Assembly: GCF_000368965.1 (NCBI RefSeq) | Contig: NZ_KB849780.1 | Location: 1,860,145 to 1,924,144 of the forward strand | Source: Acinetobacter calcoaceticus DSM 30006 = CIP 81.8 | GTDB lineage: Bacteria; Pseudomonadota; Gammaproteobacteria; Pseudomonadales; Moraxellaceae | Length of the DNA: 64,000 nucleotides | Direction of reading: 5' to 3' | Shown here: positions 26,475 to 35,131 of the stretch, in pieces | Layout: every line of letters begins with the position of its first letter | Numbering within the stretch: the stretch's first letter is position 1 | Translations under genes and position numbers: made by a program | Notes under the pieces: model-generated | Told to the model about the DNA's origin: nothing | Database searches by the model: none | Seen by the model: the letters and a program-made list of their open reading frames with translations, nothing else

Positions 26475-27425
26475 CTAGGCTATAAACTGTTGATTAAATA
26501 ATGTATTCCATAAACCAATGTTATTTGGTATTGAAAATGAAGTGTTATCAAATACGATTTGATCATCAACTTCATCAAGCTGATATTTTTGAGTCAAACT
26601 ATTTTTAACATTTTGAGTATCTTCACTTTCACTATTCACATTGGTACTTTTCAGTAATTTATCAACATCAATATTAAACTTTTGCATATCTTCAATTGTT
26701 AAAAGATTAAATTGATAATCAACGTCAGAGCTTTCTTCTAATACCAAAGAGTCTGTCAGCACTTGCGTATTGTTCCCTCCAAGCTGTCCAACTAATGATT
26801 GGTTATCTGACAACTCATCAAACAAATAACCGTACTCTTCGTAGTTAGAATTGTCAGCTAAACCATTCAACAAATCTGTTAATGATTCATCCTGATTACT
26901 GTCCATTGAAGCAGAATTCTGTAAATTTTGGATAGTCCATACAGTTTGATCTGCAAAAGTAATCGTTTTAAAAGCTGAAAACTCTGTAAATACGCCTCTA
27001 ATTTCCAAGAGATCGTCAGTATTGTTAAGACTAATAAAGACATCCTGATATGAAATTTCAACCGAAACATCGCTTGGCAATACATCCATTAAAATATGTG
27101 TTTCTATTTGAGGTGAATTTTCATCTAAATAAGGGGTATTGATCGAATCATAACCATAGCCACGGTTAAAAACATAAGTATTGATTCCATCTCCACCATT
27201 TAACTCGTCATCACCTGTACCGCCATCTAAATAACTATACTCAAAATATCCCTTCTCTCTTAAATCCATCTTGTATTCCACAATTTTCAATATTCCTTTT
27301 TCTCCTAGCAAAATATGCTTTTGATTGACCTTTTCCTTGATATATATGTAGTCAGTTTCGATAAATATTTTATCAAATACATCTTCTTTAAGATTCAATC
27401 CTAAATATTCACTAATTTTTTTCAA
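26475..27425 (-). CDS. RTX-like (haemolysin-type calcium-binding) protein, probably a fragment
   Basis: 316 residues. From about residue 65 there is a single glycine-rich calcium-binding nonapeptide unit (GGTGDDELNGGDG) followed by a haemolysin-related segment (TYVFNRGYGYDSINT, then FADQTVWTIQ). The C-terminal half is acidic and rich in Asn and Asp, with no recognised fold. True RTX proteins have many repeats and are much larger, so this looks like the end piece of a longer protein or a small derivative. It lies directly inside the left island border, after the calB terminator, and is read towards it. It is AT-rich like the Tad genes; 27426-27644 upstream is AT-rich without an ORF. Confidence 0.6.
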   Translation of the reverse strand: MKKISEYLGLNLKEDVFDKIFIETDYIYIKEKVNQKHILLGEKGILKIVEYKMDLREKGYFEYSYLDGGTGDDELNGGDGINTYVFNRGYGYDSINTPYLDENSPQIETHILMDVLPSDVSVEISYQDVFISLNNTDDLLEIRGVFTEFSAFKTITFADQTVWTIQNLQNSASMDSNQDESLTDLLNGLADNSNYEEYGYLFDELSDNQSLVGQLGGNNTQVLTDSLVLEESSDVDYQFNLLTIEDMQKFNIDVDKLLKSTNVNSESEDTQNVKNSLTQKYQLDEVDDQIVFDNTSFSIPNNIGLWNTLFNQQFIA

Positions 27426-27644
27426 AAAAATTTAAACAACATTATTCTTAATTTATTAGGCATCAATTAAATAAAATCCATATCAATATATAAAAAAATA
27501 ATTTTAACACTTAAACAAATATAAATACAAATACACATTTATTCCAATTTTTTACAAACAAAAAAATCAATTAAAACACTTTTAATTGATTATATAATTA
27601 CAAAACTAAAAAAATTAAAAATTATTTAACACATATTCAGACCG

Positions 27645-28010
27645 CTATAAAATAGCTTTTTTTTTAAAAAACATTTGCTCATTAACTCTAATAATATATG
27701 TATAATTTTTTAATGTACCTCCTAAAAACTCAACCACTGAACAAGCTTGGCTTGAGCCAGATACAACTTTAAAAGGTTTAACATCATAATAAATATCAGT
27801 CACATAACCAAAAGCATCAATAAAAACAATATCTATATTATACCTCATACCAATAGTATGGATTGAGGTACATGGGCTAATTAATAAACACTGGTTTTCT
27901 TTTAATTTCTTTCGAAATAAAAGCCCAGCAGCTCTAGAAAAAAAACTTGTAGCAATAAATACTTCAAACTTTATATTAGAATTATTTAAGTACATATTAT
28001 CCAAATGCAT
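27645..28010 (-). CDS. DUF192 family protein
   Basis: 121 residues matching the DUF192 pattern: SRAAGLLFRKKLKENQCLLI near the start, then TSIHTIGMRYNIDIVFIDAFGYVTDIY and a conserved VVEFLGGT. The function is unknown; members are small beta-barrel proteins, often secreted, and occur at the end of Tad loci. No signal peptide is clear here. The gene overlaps the end of tadC by 14 bases, so it is the last member of the Tad operon. Confidence 0.75.
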   Translation of the reverse strand: MHLDNMYLNNSNIKFEVFIATSFFSRAAGLLFRKKLKENQCLLISPCTSIHTIGMRYNIDIVFIDAFGYVTDIYYDVKPFKVVSGSSQACSVVEFLGGTLKNYTYIIRVNEQMFFKKKAIL

Positions 28011-28872
28011 CCTTCATCATAATATAGAGTGGAAATCCAATAACAATAAATGTACAAGGAAAGATAAATGCAACTAAAGGAAAAAGCATTTTGACAGGCG
28101 CTTCCAAAGCTAATTTTTCAGCCCTTAAAAAACGCTCAACACGGCGTTGTTCAGCTTGACCTCGTAAAATTGGGCCAAGATTCATACCCATGTTTTCAGC
28201 CTGAATAATTGCAGATACCAAATTTTGTACAGATGGTTGTTCTACACGTTTCGCCATATTCCGTAGAGCTTCATCTTTAGGAATACCTTTGCGAATGTCT
28301 GCCAATACTCTAGAAAACTCGTATCGAGTAGGACTTTTGATTGACTTTGTTACAGCCTGATCTAATGCATTCACTAATGTAAGACCAGCTTCCACACACA
28401 GTACAATGATATCTAAAAAAAATGGGATTTCTTTGAGAATGATATTCTCTCTTTTCTTTTTTTCGCTTTTTAACCATAACACTGGATATAGTAATCCATA
28501 TAGTGCAAATGCAATGCTATAGAGAACATTTATATTGGATAGATACAATAAAACCAATGCTAAGCTAAAAAACATTCCCCCAAAAACAATCTGTGAAGCA
28601 ACAATTTCTTTCGGCTTAAAAACATATTCATAGCCCGCATATACAATTTTCATTGTTAAACGTTCTTCAGTTTTCTTTGATATCCAAGGCCCTATATAAA
28701 AGGCAATAGTTTTTATGAGTACCCATTGCAGATAAAATATAAAGGGAGGTTTATCTAGATACTCACGATTTTCATCTGGTACTGCATGGATAAAACTAAA
28801 GATCTGCCAAGAGAGAAAGGAGATCACTGCCCCAAATCCAATAAAACAAATATATAAAATTATATTATTCAT
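27997..28872 (-). CDS. tadC: Tad pilus inner-membrane platform protein TadC
   Basis: About 291 residues, type II secretion F family. There are hydrophobic segments near residues 5-25 and 85-130 and a C-terminal pair (VKMLFPLVAFIFPCTFIVIGFPLYIM); the conserved cytoplasmic part includes EIPFFLDIIVLCVEAGLTLVNAL and PKDEALRNMAKRVEQPSVQNLVSAIIQAENMG. With TadB it forms the platform driven by the TadA ATPase. ATG 28872 starts one base after the tadB stop; an earlier TTG or ATG inside tadB is also open. It overlaps the DUF192 gene. Confidence 0.85.
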   Translation of the reverse strand: MNNIILYICFIGFGAVISFLSWQIFSFIHAVPDENREYLDKPPFIFYLQWVLIKTIAFYIGPWISKKTEERLTMKIVYAGYEYVFKPKEIVASQIVFGGMFFSLALVLLYLSNINVLYSIAFALYGLLYPVLWLKSEKKKRENIILKEIPFFLDIIVLCVEAGLTLVNALDQAVTKSIKSPTRYEFSRVLADIRKGIPKDEALRNMAKRVEQPSVQNLVSAIIQAENMGMNLGPILRGQAEQRRVERFLRAEKLALEAPVKMLFPLVAFIFPCTFIVIGFPLYIMMKDAFG

Positions 28873-28873
28873 G

Positions 28874-29710
28874 TTATACATCAATATTAACAATTTTTTT
28901 GATAACGATCATACCCATCAATTCAAATAATGCGATTCCAGCCAGTGCTATCCAACCTGCTGGAGTCGACCATAATTTATCCATAGCTTCGGGTTCCATT
29001 TGACTCAATACTAAAATCAATGCAATAGGCATTAGACCAACGACCCATGCTTGCATTTTTCCTTGTGCTGTTAATGCCTTTATTTTTCCTTCTGATTGAT
29101 TAATTTGACGTAGAGTCTCAGCTGCCTTAGTTAAAGTTTCAGCTAATTCCCCACCTGTTTCTAAAGCAATGCGAATACTAGTTGTCATGAGAATGACCGC
29201 ATTGATCGGCATGCGTTGTTGGAAATTGAATAGTGCATCATTTAATGGTAGACCAACTTTCTGCTCTTTAATTATTAAAGCAATCTCATTTTTCAATGGG
29301 GGTAAACATTCATGTGTTAGTTGGAATAAGGCAGTACTTAAACTAGCTCCCGACTTTAATCCACCAGAAATCAGCATCAAAGCATCAGGTAATTGTTGCT
29401 CCATTTTTTCAACTTGTATTTTTTTAAACCTTTTAATTAAAAGAAAAGGTAAGATCGAAAAAAAGATCGCTGCAAATATATAAATCACACTAAATTTAAA
29501 GATTAGCAGTACTGAACTAAAAAACAGAAGAAGCAATATAAAATAAATAAAGAGAATTTTCTTTAAATTTAAAAATACATAGCTAACGTTCAGTTGCTCT
29601 TCTAATTTATTGGTTTTTTTTAAAAAAATATTACTTAAACTTTCAGAAACAATCAGATAATAAGTCAACGCAACCATAACAGCAGCAATCAATATTAAAT
29701 AAATATACAT
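28874..29710 (-). CDS. tadB: Tad pilus inner-membrane platform protein TadB
   Basis: 278 residues with hydrophobic segments at about residues 2-22 and 50-90 and two at the C-terminus. The type II secretion F domain lies between them: QLPDALMLISGGLKSGASLSTALFQL and IRIALETGGELAETLTKAAETLR. It partners TadC. Its ATG follows the tadA stop with no gap, so the two are translationally coupled. Confidence 0.87.
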   Translation of the reverse strand: MYIYLILIAAVMVALTYYLIVSESLSNIFLKKTNKLEEQLNVSYVFLNLKKILFIYFILLLLFFSSVLLIFKFSVIYIFAAIFFSILPFLLIKRFKKIQVEKMEQQLPDALMLISGGLKSGASLSTALFQLTHECLPPLKNEIALIIKEQKVGLPLNDALFNFQQRMPINAVILMTTSIRIALETGGELAETLTKAAETLRQINQSEGKIKALTAQGKMQAWVVGLMPIALILVLSQMEPEAMDKLWSTPAGWIALAGIALFELMGMIVIKKIVNIDV

Positions 29711-31429
29711 TTAAAATCCACTGTTCTGAAATTTAGCAATATCTATTTTGAAACCAGATTCTTTTAATTCCTGTAAGAATGTAGGAATAAGTCCTGTTGC
29801 ACCAAAATAACCTTTTATTTTTTGTGACTCTAAATCAAGTCCTGTTTTATCAAATTTGTAGATATCTTGCAGCTGGATTTTACCACTCTCAATCCCTGTC
29901 ACTTCAGTGATATAGGTAATTTTTCTAGAACCACATGAAAATCTTGATTGCTGTATTAAAACATCAACCGCTGATGCAATCTGCTCCCGAATCGCATTAA
30001 GTGGTAAATCCATACCCGCCATCATGATCATGGTTTCAAGACGGGCTATCGCATCTCGCGGTGTATTTGCATGTAGTGTAGAAAGTGACCCCTCATGGCC
30101 TGTATTCATGGCTTGGAGCATATCCAATGCTTCAGCTCCTCGGCACTCTCCGATGACAATACGGTCAGGACGCATACGTAATGAGTTCTTAACTAAATCA
30201 CGTATATTCACCGTACCTTTGCCTTCATTATTAGCAGGACGTGCTTCCAAAGAAATCAAATGATCATGATCTAATTTAAGCTCTGCTGCATCTTCAATCG
30301 TAATCACGCGCTCACCATTCGGGATAAAACCTGCTAGCACATTTAATAAAGTAGTTTTCCCAGAGCCAGTTCCTCCAGATATAAGAATATTCTTTTTTGC
30401 AGCAACACAAAGTTGAAGAAAATCAGCCATATCATCATTCAAACTAAGAAAGCTGACTAAATCCTCAATTAATATTCTTTTTTCCGGAAATTTACGAATA
30501 GTTATTGTTGGCCCTTTAATTGCTAAAGGAGGAATAATCGCATTTACACGAGAGCCATCTTTTAAGCGAGCATCCACCATTGGAGAACTTTCATCAATTC
30601 TCCGTCCTAGTGGTGTTACAATCCGTTCGATTACATCTAAGATTGCTTTATTACTAGTAAATTCCAGCTCACTTTTAATAATTTTTCCGGATTGTTCAAT
30701 AAAAATTTCATCCTTCGCATTAACCATAATTTCAGTGACTTGTGGATTACTTAATAACTCCTCTAGTGGTCCCAAACCAATCGCTTCATTAATGATTTTT
30801 TGTTTTAATCTATCAATATTTAAGACTTGAGGAAGCTCTTCATCAACATCAAATAAAACCTGTTCTAAACATGTTAAAGTTTCTACCTTCAACTCTTCTG
30901 GCGTCATGGTATTAATATCTTTGCGCCTTAAGTCCATTTGTTTAACAAGCTTTTCTCTTAAGATCTGAATCCATTCAACCTCTAAGACCTTATAGGTTTT
31001 AGAGTTATAAGGGATATTCGTAACTTGAGTACTATAAGCCTCATCATCTGTCGTATCTCGCAAGGCGTCTAATACGGTCTGATCAACCGATTCAGAATTG
31101 ACAACTTTTATATTTTGATTAATTAAATCATCATCTAGAAGTTGAATTGTATATCCGCCAATGACAATACTATCAACCTGTAAATTAATCGGGCCATAAA
31201 AATCAATTTTTCGCCCATTCACAACTGTCCCATTAGCGCCACGATTTAAATCCTCAACAACATATCCTCCACTCAATTTTTTAAGTGAACAATGTTGATC
31301 AGCGATAAACCATCTCTTGAGTTGTAAATCACATTTCTTTGACTTACCAATCAAGATTTCCGTCTTTTCAAAGGTGAATATTGATTCCTGACTTTTATTT
31401 ATTATTTTCAGTTTCATCAACATTCTCAT
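29711..31429 (-). CDS. tadA: Tad pilus ATPase TadA (CpaF) with N-terminal FHA domain
   Basis: 572 residues. Residues about 5-95 form a forkhead-associated domain (ILIGKSKKCDLQL, DQHCSLKKLSGGYVVEDL, NGTVVNGRKI). The rest is a CpaF-type secretion ATPase with Walker A ISGGTGSGKTTLLN (about residue 350), an Asp-box region VITIEDAAELKLDH, and the family motifs RPDRIVIGECRGAEALDMLQAMNTG and GSLSTLHANTP. It powers pilus assembly. CpaF proteins are usually about 420-480 residues without an FHA domain, so this is a fused form. ATGs at codons 3 and 5 are alternative starts. The gene overlaps the secretin gene by 35 bases or fewer. Confidence 0.9.
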   Translation of the reverse strand: MRMLMKLKIINKSQESIFTFEKTEILIGKSKKCDLQLKRWFIADQHCSLKKLSGGYVVEDLNRGANGTVVNGRKIDFYGPINLQVDSIVIGGYTIQLLDDDLINQNIKVVNSESVDQTVLDALRDTTDDEAYSTQVTNIPYNSKTYKVLEVEWIQILREKLVKQMDLRRKDINTMTPEELKVETLTCLEQVLFDVDEELPQVLNIDRLKQKIINEAIGLGPLEELLSNPQVTEIMVNAKDEIFIEQSGKIIKSELEFTSNKAILDVIERIVTPLGRRIDESSPMVDARLKDGSRVNAIIPPLAIKGPTITIRKFPEKRILIEDLVSFLSLNDDMADFLQLCVAAKKNILISGGTGSGKTTLLNVLAGFIPNGERVITIEDAAELKLDHDHLISLEARPANNEGKGTVNIRDLVKNSLRMRPDRIVIGECRGAEALDMLQAMNTGHEGSLSTLHANTPRDAIARLETMIMMAGMDLPLNAIREQIASAVDVLIQQSRFSCGSRKITYITEVTGIESGKIQLQDIYKFDKTGLDLESQKIKGYFGATGLIPTFLQELKESGFKIDIAKFQNSGF

Positions 31430-32744
31430 CTTGCAAATTATAGTTTCTAGGAAGCATTAATCCGGAACCAAGCTCAGCTTGAACAACGCTATCTGTACTT
31501 TGACCTACACGTTGCATTTTTGACTCAAAATCCTTTTCATATACATAAGGTGTCACAAAAAAGACCAGTTCATTTTGTTTCAATCGATTTGATCTGGTTT
31601 TAAATAAATTCCCCAATACCGGAATTTTTCCTAAACCAGGAACTGCACTTCCAGTACTATTTTTCTCAGCTCCAACCAAACCACTTAGTACAAGTGTCTG
31701 TCCTTGACCAACCACAAACTCTGTTTCTGTTCTTCTTGTTAAAAATCCAGGTACGCCAGATACTTGTACCGATGAATCAATAGTACTTACTTCAGCTAAA
31801 ATTTTAGCGACAATCCCCTCATTAGAAATTGTAGGATGAATATCTAGCTTAATACCATAGTCTTTAAATTCGATCGAAGGCGTTCCTGTTGCTCCTGACG
31901 ATTGGTAAGGAATTTGCCCACCAGCTAAGAAAGTTGCATTACCACCATTTTTACAAGATAAAAGTGGTCGAGCAATGATCTTAGCCGTTCCATTCTCTTG
32001 TAAAAGATTAATCTTACTATCTATATAACTAGCTAAACCAAAATATGTTTGGAATGGATCAATCTTAGGTAATGGAAGAATATTATTAGCAAGGGGATTA
32101 TTAGCTGAAGTAAAAGCGGCACTTCGTTTGAAGTCTCCGAGAATCCCAAATTTTGGACCATCAATAGAGGAAGTATTCCAGTTAATTCCTATTTCTTTAG
32201 TAGAGGAAGTTGAAATCTCTACAACACGAACATCCAAATAAATCATTTTTTGCTTTTCTTGGACATTATTTTCTTTAGTCTTAGCTAAATTGACCACATT
32301 CTTAAAAAGACTGGCATAGTTATCAATCTTTTCCTTATCATCTGCGCTAATATTCGCTCCTTGCAGAACAACATTATCACCAATAATACTAATGCTCAGA
32401 TTTGGAATAGTACCTAGAACTAAACGCAAATTTTCTAACGTCTTTTTTAAATTACTTGGAAAAACATGAACTTCAGATGAAATATATTGTTTACCATTCC
32501 AAATTTTAACCGTGGTATCTCCCGCAGTCACCCCTGTTAATGCTATGCCTTTACGCCCAACATTTTTTGCTTTAACAATTTTGTCATTACCAATGACAAC
32601 ATCTGTAATAGCTGGATCATTCAGATAAAGTGTTTCCCCAATATACAACTCATCAGACATTGCGCTGACATGGCATACTGTAGTGCTTGTCACAAAAGCT
32701 AAACATGTGCTCTGTATTGTTTTTGATAAAGTTGACTTATTCAT
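31395..32744 (-). CDS. rcpA: Tad pilus outer-membrane secretin RcpA (CpaC)
   Basis: About 449 residues with a Sec signal (cleavage near CHVSA). The N-terminal pilus-formation domain (LYIGETLYLNDPAITDVVIGN, then GKQYISSEVHVFPSN), a BON-like/N1 part (PNLSISIIGDNVVLQG) and the secretin domain follow: IYLDVRVVEISTSSTKEIGINW, ARPLLSCKNGGNATFLAGGQIPY and GQTLVLSGLVGAEKN ... VPGLGKIPVLGNLFKTR. It forms the outer-membrane channel. ATG 32744 has GGA at better spacing than ATG 32756. It overlaps rcpC and tadA. Confidence 0.9.
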   Translation of the reverse strand: MNKSTLSKTIQSTCLAFVTSTTVCHVSAMSDELYIGETLYLNDPAITDVVIGNDKIVKAKNVGRKGIALTGVTAGDTTVKIWNGKQYISSEVHVFPSNLKKTLENLRLVLGTIPNLSISIIGDNVVLQGANISADDKEKIDNYASLFKNVVNLAKTKENNVQEKQKMIYLDVRVVEISTSSTKEIGINWNTSSIDGPKFGILGDFKRSAAFTSANNPLANNILPLPKIDPFQTYFGLASYIDSKINLLQENGTAKIIARPLLSCKNGGNATFLAGGQIPYQSSGATGTPSIEFKDYGIKLDIHPTISNEGIVAKILAEVSTIDSSVQVSGVPGFLTRRTETEFVVGQGQTLVLSGLVGAEKNSTGSAVPGLGKIPVLGNLFKTRSNRLKQNELVFFVTPYVYEKDFESKMQRVGQSTDSVVQAELGSGLMLPRNYNLQDENVDETENNK

Positions 32745-33579
32745 CTTTATTTCCATAAATAATATTAAAACCTGAAGATTTTTGATTTTCTTGAATATGC
32801 GAATTAACCTCAGGTCTTAGCACAGGCACTGAAACTGGAACCGTTGGGGTCTTTACAACCGTATTTCGTTTTTGTGTATTCACTAACTGCATAAAACCAG
32901 AAGTATCACTCATCACCTGATCATCAGGATTTCGCAGCACCGCAGAAATTCGTCCCATACTCGCAGCCATAGTAATATTCTTAGCATCTTCGGCACTTAC
33001 ATCTAAAGTGATATTGGTATAACCGCTAGAATCACCCACCTCGTAATTAACATCTGTTTGCTTACCAGTCGCTAGAATCTTAACGCCCTGTATTAGAGGT
33101 ACAGTTGCTGTTTTCTCGTTACTCTGCAAAGTCACCATGAGATCAATTAAATCTCCAGGTTTCAGCATGGTTGAAATTGAACTTTCATCATCTACAGGAA
33201 TTGTTAACGCTCTTCTTCCTGGCGGAATAAGTTTTGAGATATCTTTTTTCATCTCAACCATGGAATACATAATGATATCACCAGGTTTTAAGTCCACCTT
33301 CAACGGAAGGCCATCAACTGAATCATAATCAGATGCCAATACCGCGTTAGATTGCTGATATTCCGATGGAACATTTCTTTGAGAAACAACATTAGTTGTT
33401 ATTACATTTCCAGCACTTAGCTCTTTACTAGCCACAACATACGCAACTTCAGGCCCTTTCTGAGTAAGACTTTCCACCTTATGATCAAAAGCCTTTTTAA
33501 AACCCCAGATACTGAATAAACCGATTAAAATTGAAATAATAAAGGCAAAAACCTTTTTATTAATATGAGGTAAATTCAT
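32737..33579 (-). CDS. rcpC: Tad pilus assembly protein RcpC (CpaB)
   Basis: 280 residues with one N-terminal membrane segment (VFAFIISILIGLFSIWGF). A SAF domain follows (VASKELSAGNVITTNVV, LPLKVDLKPGDIIMYSMV) and then the conserved CpaB region IPPGRRALTIPVDDESSISTMLKPGDLIDLMVTL. The protein lies in the periplasm and stabilises the secretin; SAF domains may contact peptidoglycan. Its start shares a base with the stop of the upstream small prepilin gene. Confidence 0.9.
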   Translation of the reverse strand: MNLPHINKKVFAFIISILIGLFSIWGFKKAFDHKVESLTQKGPEVAYVVASKELSAGNVITTNVVSQRNVPSEYQQSNAVLASDYDSVDGLPLKVDLKPGDIIMYSMVEMKKDISKLIPPGRRALTIPVDDESSISTMLKPGDLIDLMVTLQSNEKTATVPLIQGVKILATGKQTDVNYEVGDSSGYTNITLDVSAEDAKNITMAASMGRISAVLRNPDDQVMSDTSGFMQLVNTQKRNTVVKTPTVPVSVPVLRPEVNSHIQENQKSSGFNIIYGNKDE

Positions 33580-33767
33580 TATGGTATCGCATCCAAATTC
33601 AAAATCGTTGCATTAAATCTATTCATAAATAAGTCGTAAGTATTCTTAAACATCCCGAAAAAGCTACCATCTCCAAAAATACCATTCCCAGCAATTAATA
33701 AAGTCAGAACAAAAGTCATGCATATTAAATATTCTGTAGTGGTATTTCCTTTAATTGAATTACGCAT
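33579..33767 (-). CDS. Small Flp-type prepilin
   Basis: 62 residues from ATG 33767. The leader is basic and short (MRNSIKG), followed by a prepilin site G/NTTTEY with Glu at +5 and Tyr at +6, then one hydrophobic helix (LICMTFVLTLLIAGNGIF). This is the Flp pilin layout. It may be a minor pilin or pseudopilin, since another Flp-like gene heads the operon. The upstream 27 bases are open in frame but overlap the preceding gene. Confidence 0.7.
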   Translation of the reverse strand: MRNSIKGNTTTEYLICMTFVLTLLIAGNGIFGDGSFFGMFKNTYDLFMNRFNATILNLDAIP

Positions 33768-34395
33768 ATGACTTGCTCTTTTTAATATAAACAATAACTA
33801 AATTATTAATTGATTTTCTCATATCAAAAACCAGATTTAATTCGCTACCATCCTTTAATTCAAAATATGAAAATGAAGAGTTTAAGTCACTCGTTTTTGC
33901 TTGCTTTTGTATTTGATGAAGTAAGTTCAGATAGTTATTTTTATTAAAATTCTTAAACATCATAGTCCGGCTAATTGAACCATCATCTTCACTTTGAAAA
34001 TCAGTAGATGGCTTATTTAATTTTATATAATTAGGCAACTGAATATATTTTAAGTTACTTTTAGCCTTACAAATTACCCGAGCAGACATTGAATTATTAG
34101 ATAAACTTAACAGTTGTAATGTAACCCCACCATCTTTCCCTATATAAAATAAAGAACCCTGCTTTGTGAATCTTAAATTTTTTTCACTTAAAATCCCCAT
34201 ATAACATTCCAAACCACAACTTGGAGAAAATAAATTAAACATTTTAACTGTTGATCCATTTAATATCGTATTTTTACCAATTGGTATCAATTGCATATTC
34301 TTTTCTTTCAAATCACCAAACAGACATGCTTTTACATCTGTAGCAATAAAAAAAATTAAAGTCAGGATAAATATTAAGTTTCGTTTTTTGATCAT
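33760..34395 (-). CDS. Secreted hypothetical protein of the Tad operon
   Basis: 211 residues with a signal peptide (MIKKRNLIFILTLIFFIATDVKA) and four cysteines early in the mature part, two in CGLEC. No known family is recognised. It lies between the TadE-like gene and the small prepilin gene, overlapping both by a few bases, so it is made with the pilus proteins and probably acts in the periplasm or at the pilus. In other Tad loci this place may hold RcpB or a TadD-type lipoprotein, but no lipobox or TPR repeats are visible here. Confidence 0.6.
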   Translation of the reverse strand: MIKKRNLIFILTLIFFIATDVKACLFGDLKEKNMQLIPIGKNTILNGSTVKMFNLFSPSCGLECYMGILSEKNLRFTKQGSLFYIGKDGGVTLQLLSLSNNSMSARVICKAKSNLKYIQLPNYIKLNKPSTDFQSEDDGSISRTMMFKNFNKNNYLNLLHQIQKQAKTSDLNSSFSYFELKDGSELNLVFDMRKSINNLVIVYIKKSKSYA

Positions 34396-35123
34396 TTTAA
34401 TGTAGCTTTTCGGTCATTTGGAACAATTTCCATTTTATAAATACCATCTTCACGAATCTTTTTCTCAAACCCCATTGAAGCAACAGCAACGTTATATACT
34501 GTATTAATATTGGCTTGTATTAGTTCATAAGGAAGTAAATAGCGGGATTTTTTTACAATTTTTTTGATTTCTTTTGGTTCATTTGCCGCCCAGTTATTTC
34601 TTAATGTTCCTGATGAGCTTTTAATATTAAATGTTTCTGGTAATTCGAAATCAATAATACCTGTCACAAAATTAACTGGAACAGTAACGTCAACGGTATA
34701 TTGCCCATTAGATTTTAAACTTCGAAAAGGTTTAGCGGCCACATCTAAAGGATCAATTCTTAATGTTTTACTATACTTCTCATTTTGTTGACTAGCGGAT
34801 ACCTGTATAGAATCCCAATGCACCAATGATTGACCCGCCATATCCTGATCAGCCGCATCATCACAATCAGCATTCCGCTCACTTAAAACATCAGCACCAG
34901 TTCTGGCGAAAAAACGTTGTCCAACTTCCTGTGAAAGCTTATCAGAATCATCCGTGTTAATTCCTTTATTGACTCTCCAAGCAACATAATCTGCTGCCTG
35001 TTCTGATTTTAATTTAACAGTAGCCAGTTTAGAAACCATAGGAATAGCTATCAGTAACATACTGAGGATCCCTGCCACAATTGCGAACTCGGCAATTGAT
35101 TGTCCTTTTTGATTGTTTTGCAT
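34392..35123 (-). CDS. TadE-like pseudopilin
   Basis: About 243 residues from ATG 35123 (an in-frame TTG at 35144 is less likely). The prepilin-type site is G/QSIAEF with Glu at +5, followed by a hydrophobic helix (AIVAGILSMLLIAIPMVSKL). The periplasmic part begins KSEQAADYVAWRVNKG. TadE and TadF are minor pseudopilins needed for Flp pilus assembly. The start overlaps the previous gene or lies next to its stop. Confidence 0.75.
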   Translation of the reverse strand: MQNNQKGQSIAEFAIVAGILSMLLIAIPMVSKLATVKLKSEQAADYVAWRVNKGINTDDSDKLSQEVGQRFFARTGADVLSERNADCDDAADQDMAGQSLVHWDSIQVSASQQNEKYSKTLRIDPLDVAAKPFRSLKSNGQYTVDVTVPVNFVTGIIDFELPETFNIKSSSGTLRNNWAANEPKEIKKIVKKSRYLLPYELIQANINTVYNVAVASMGFEKKIREDGIYKMEIVPNDRKATLK

Positions 35124-35131
35124 ATTTATTC

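Noticed and set aside
35058..35075. Another GGATCC as a VanR site
   Set aside because: It lies inside a coding region and lacks the flanking palindrome bases; the same applies to the GGATCC near 51840 and in the terminator near 59267.
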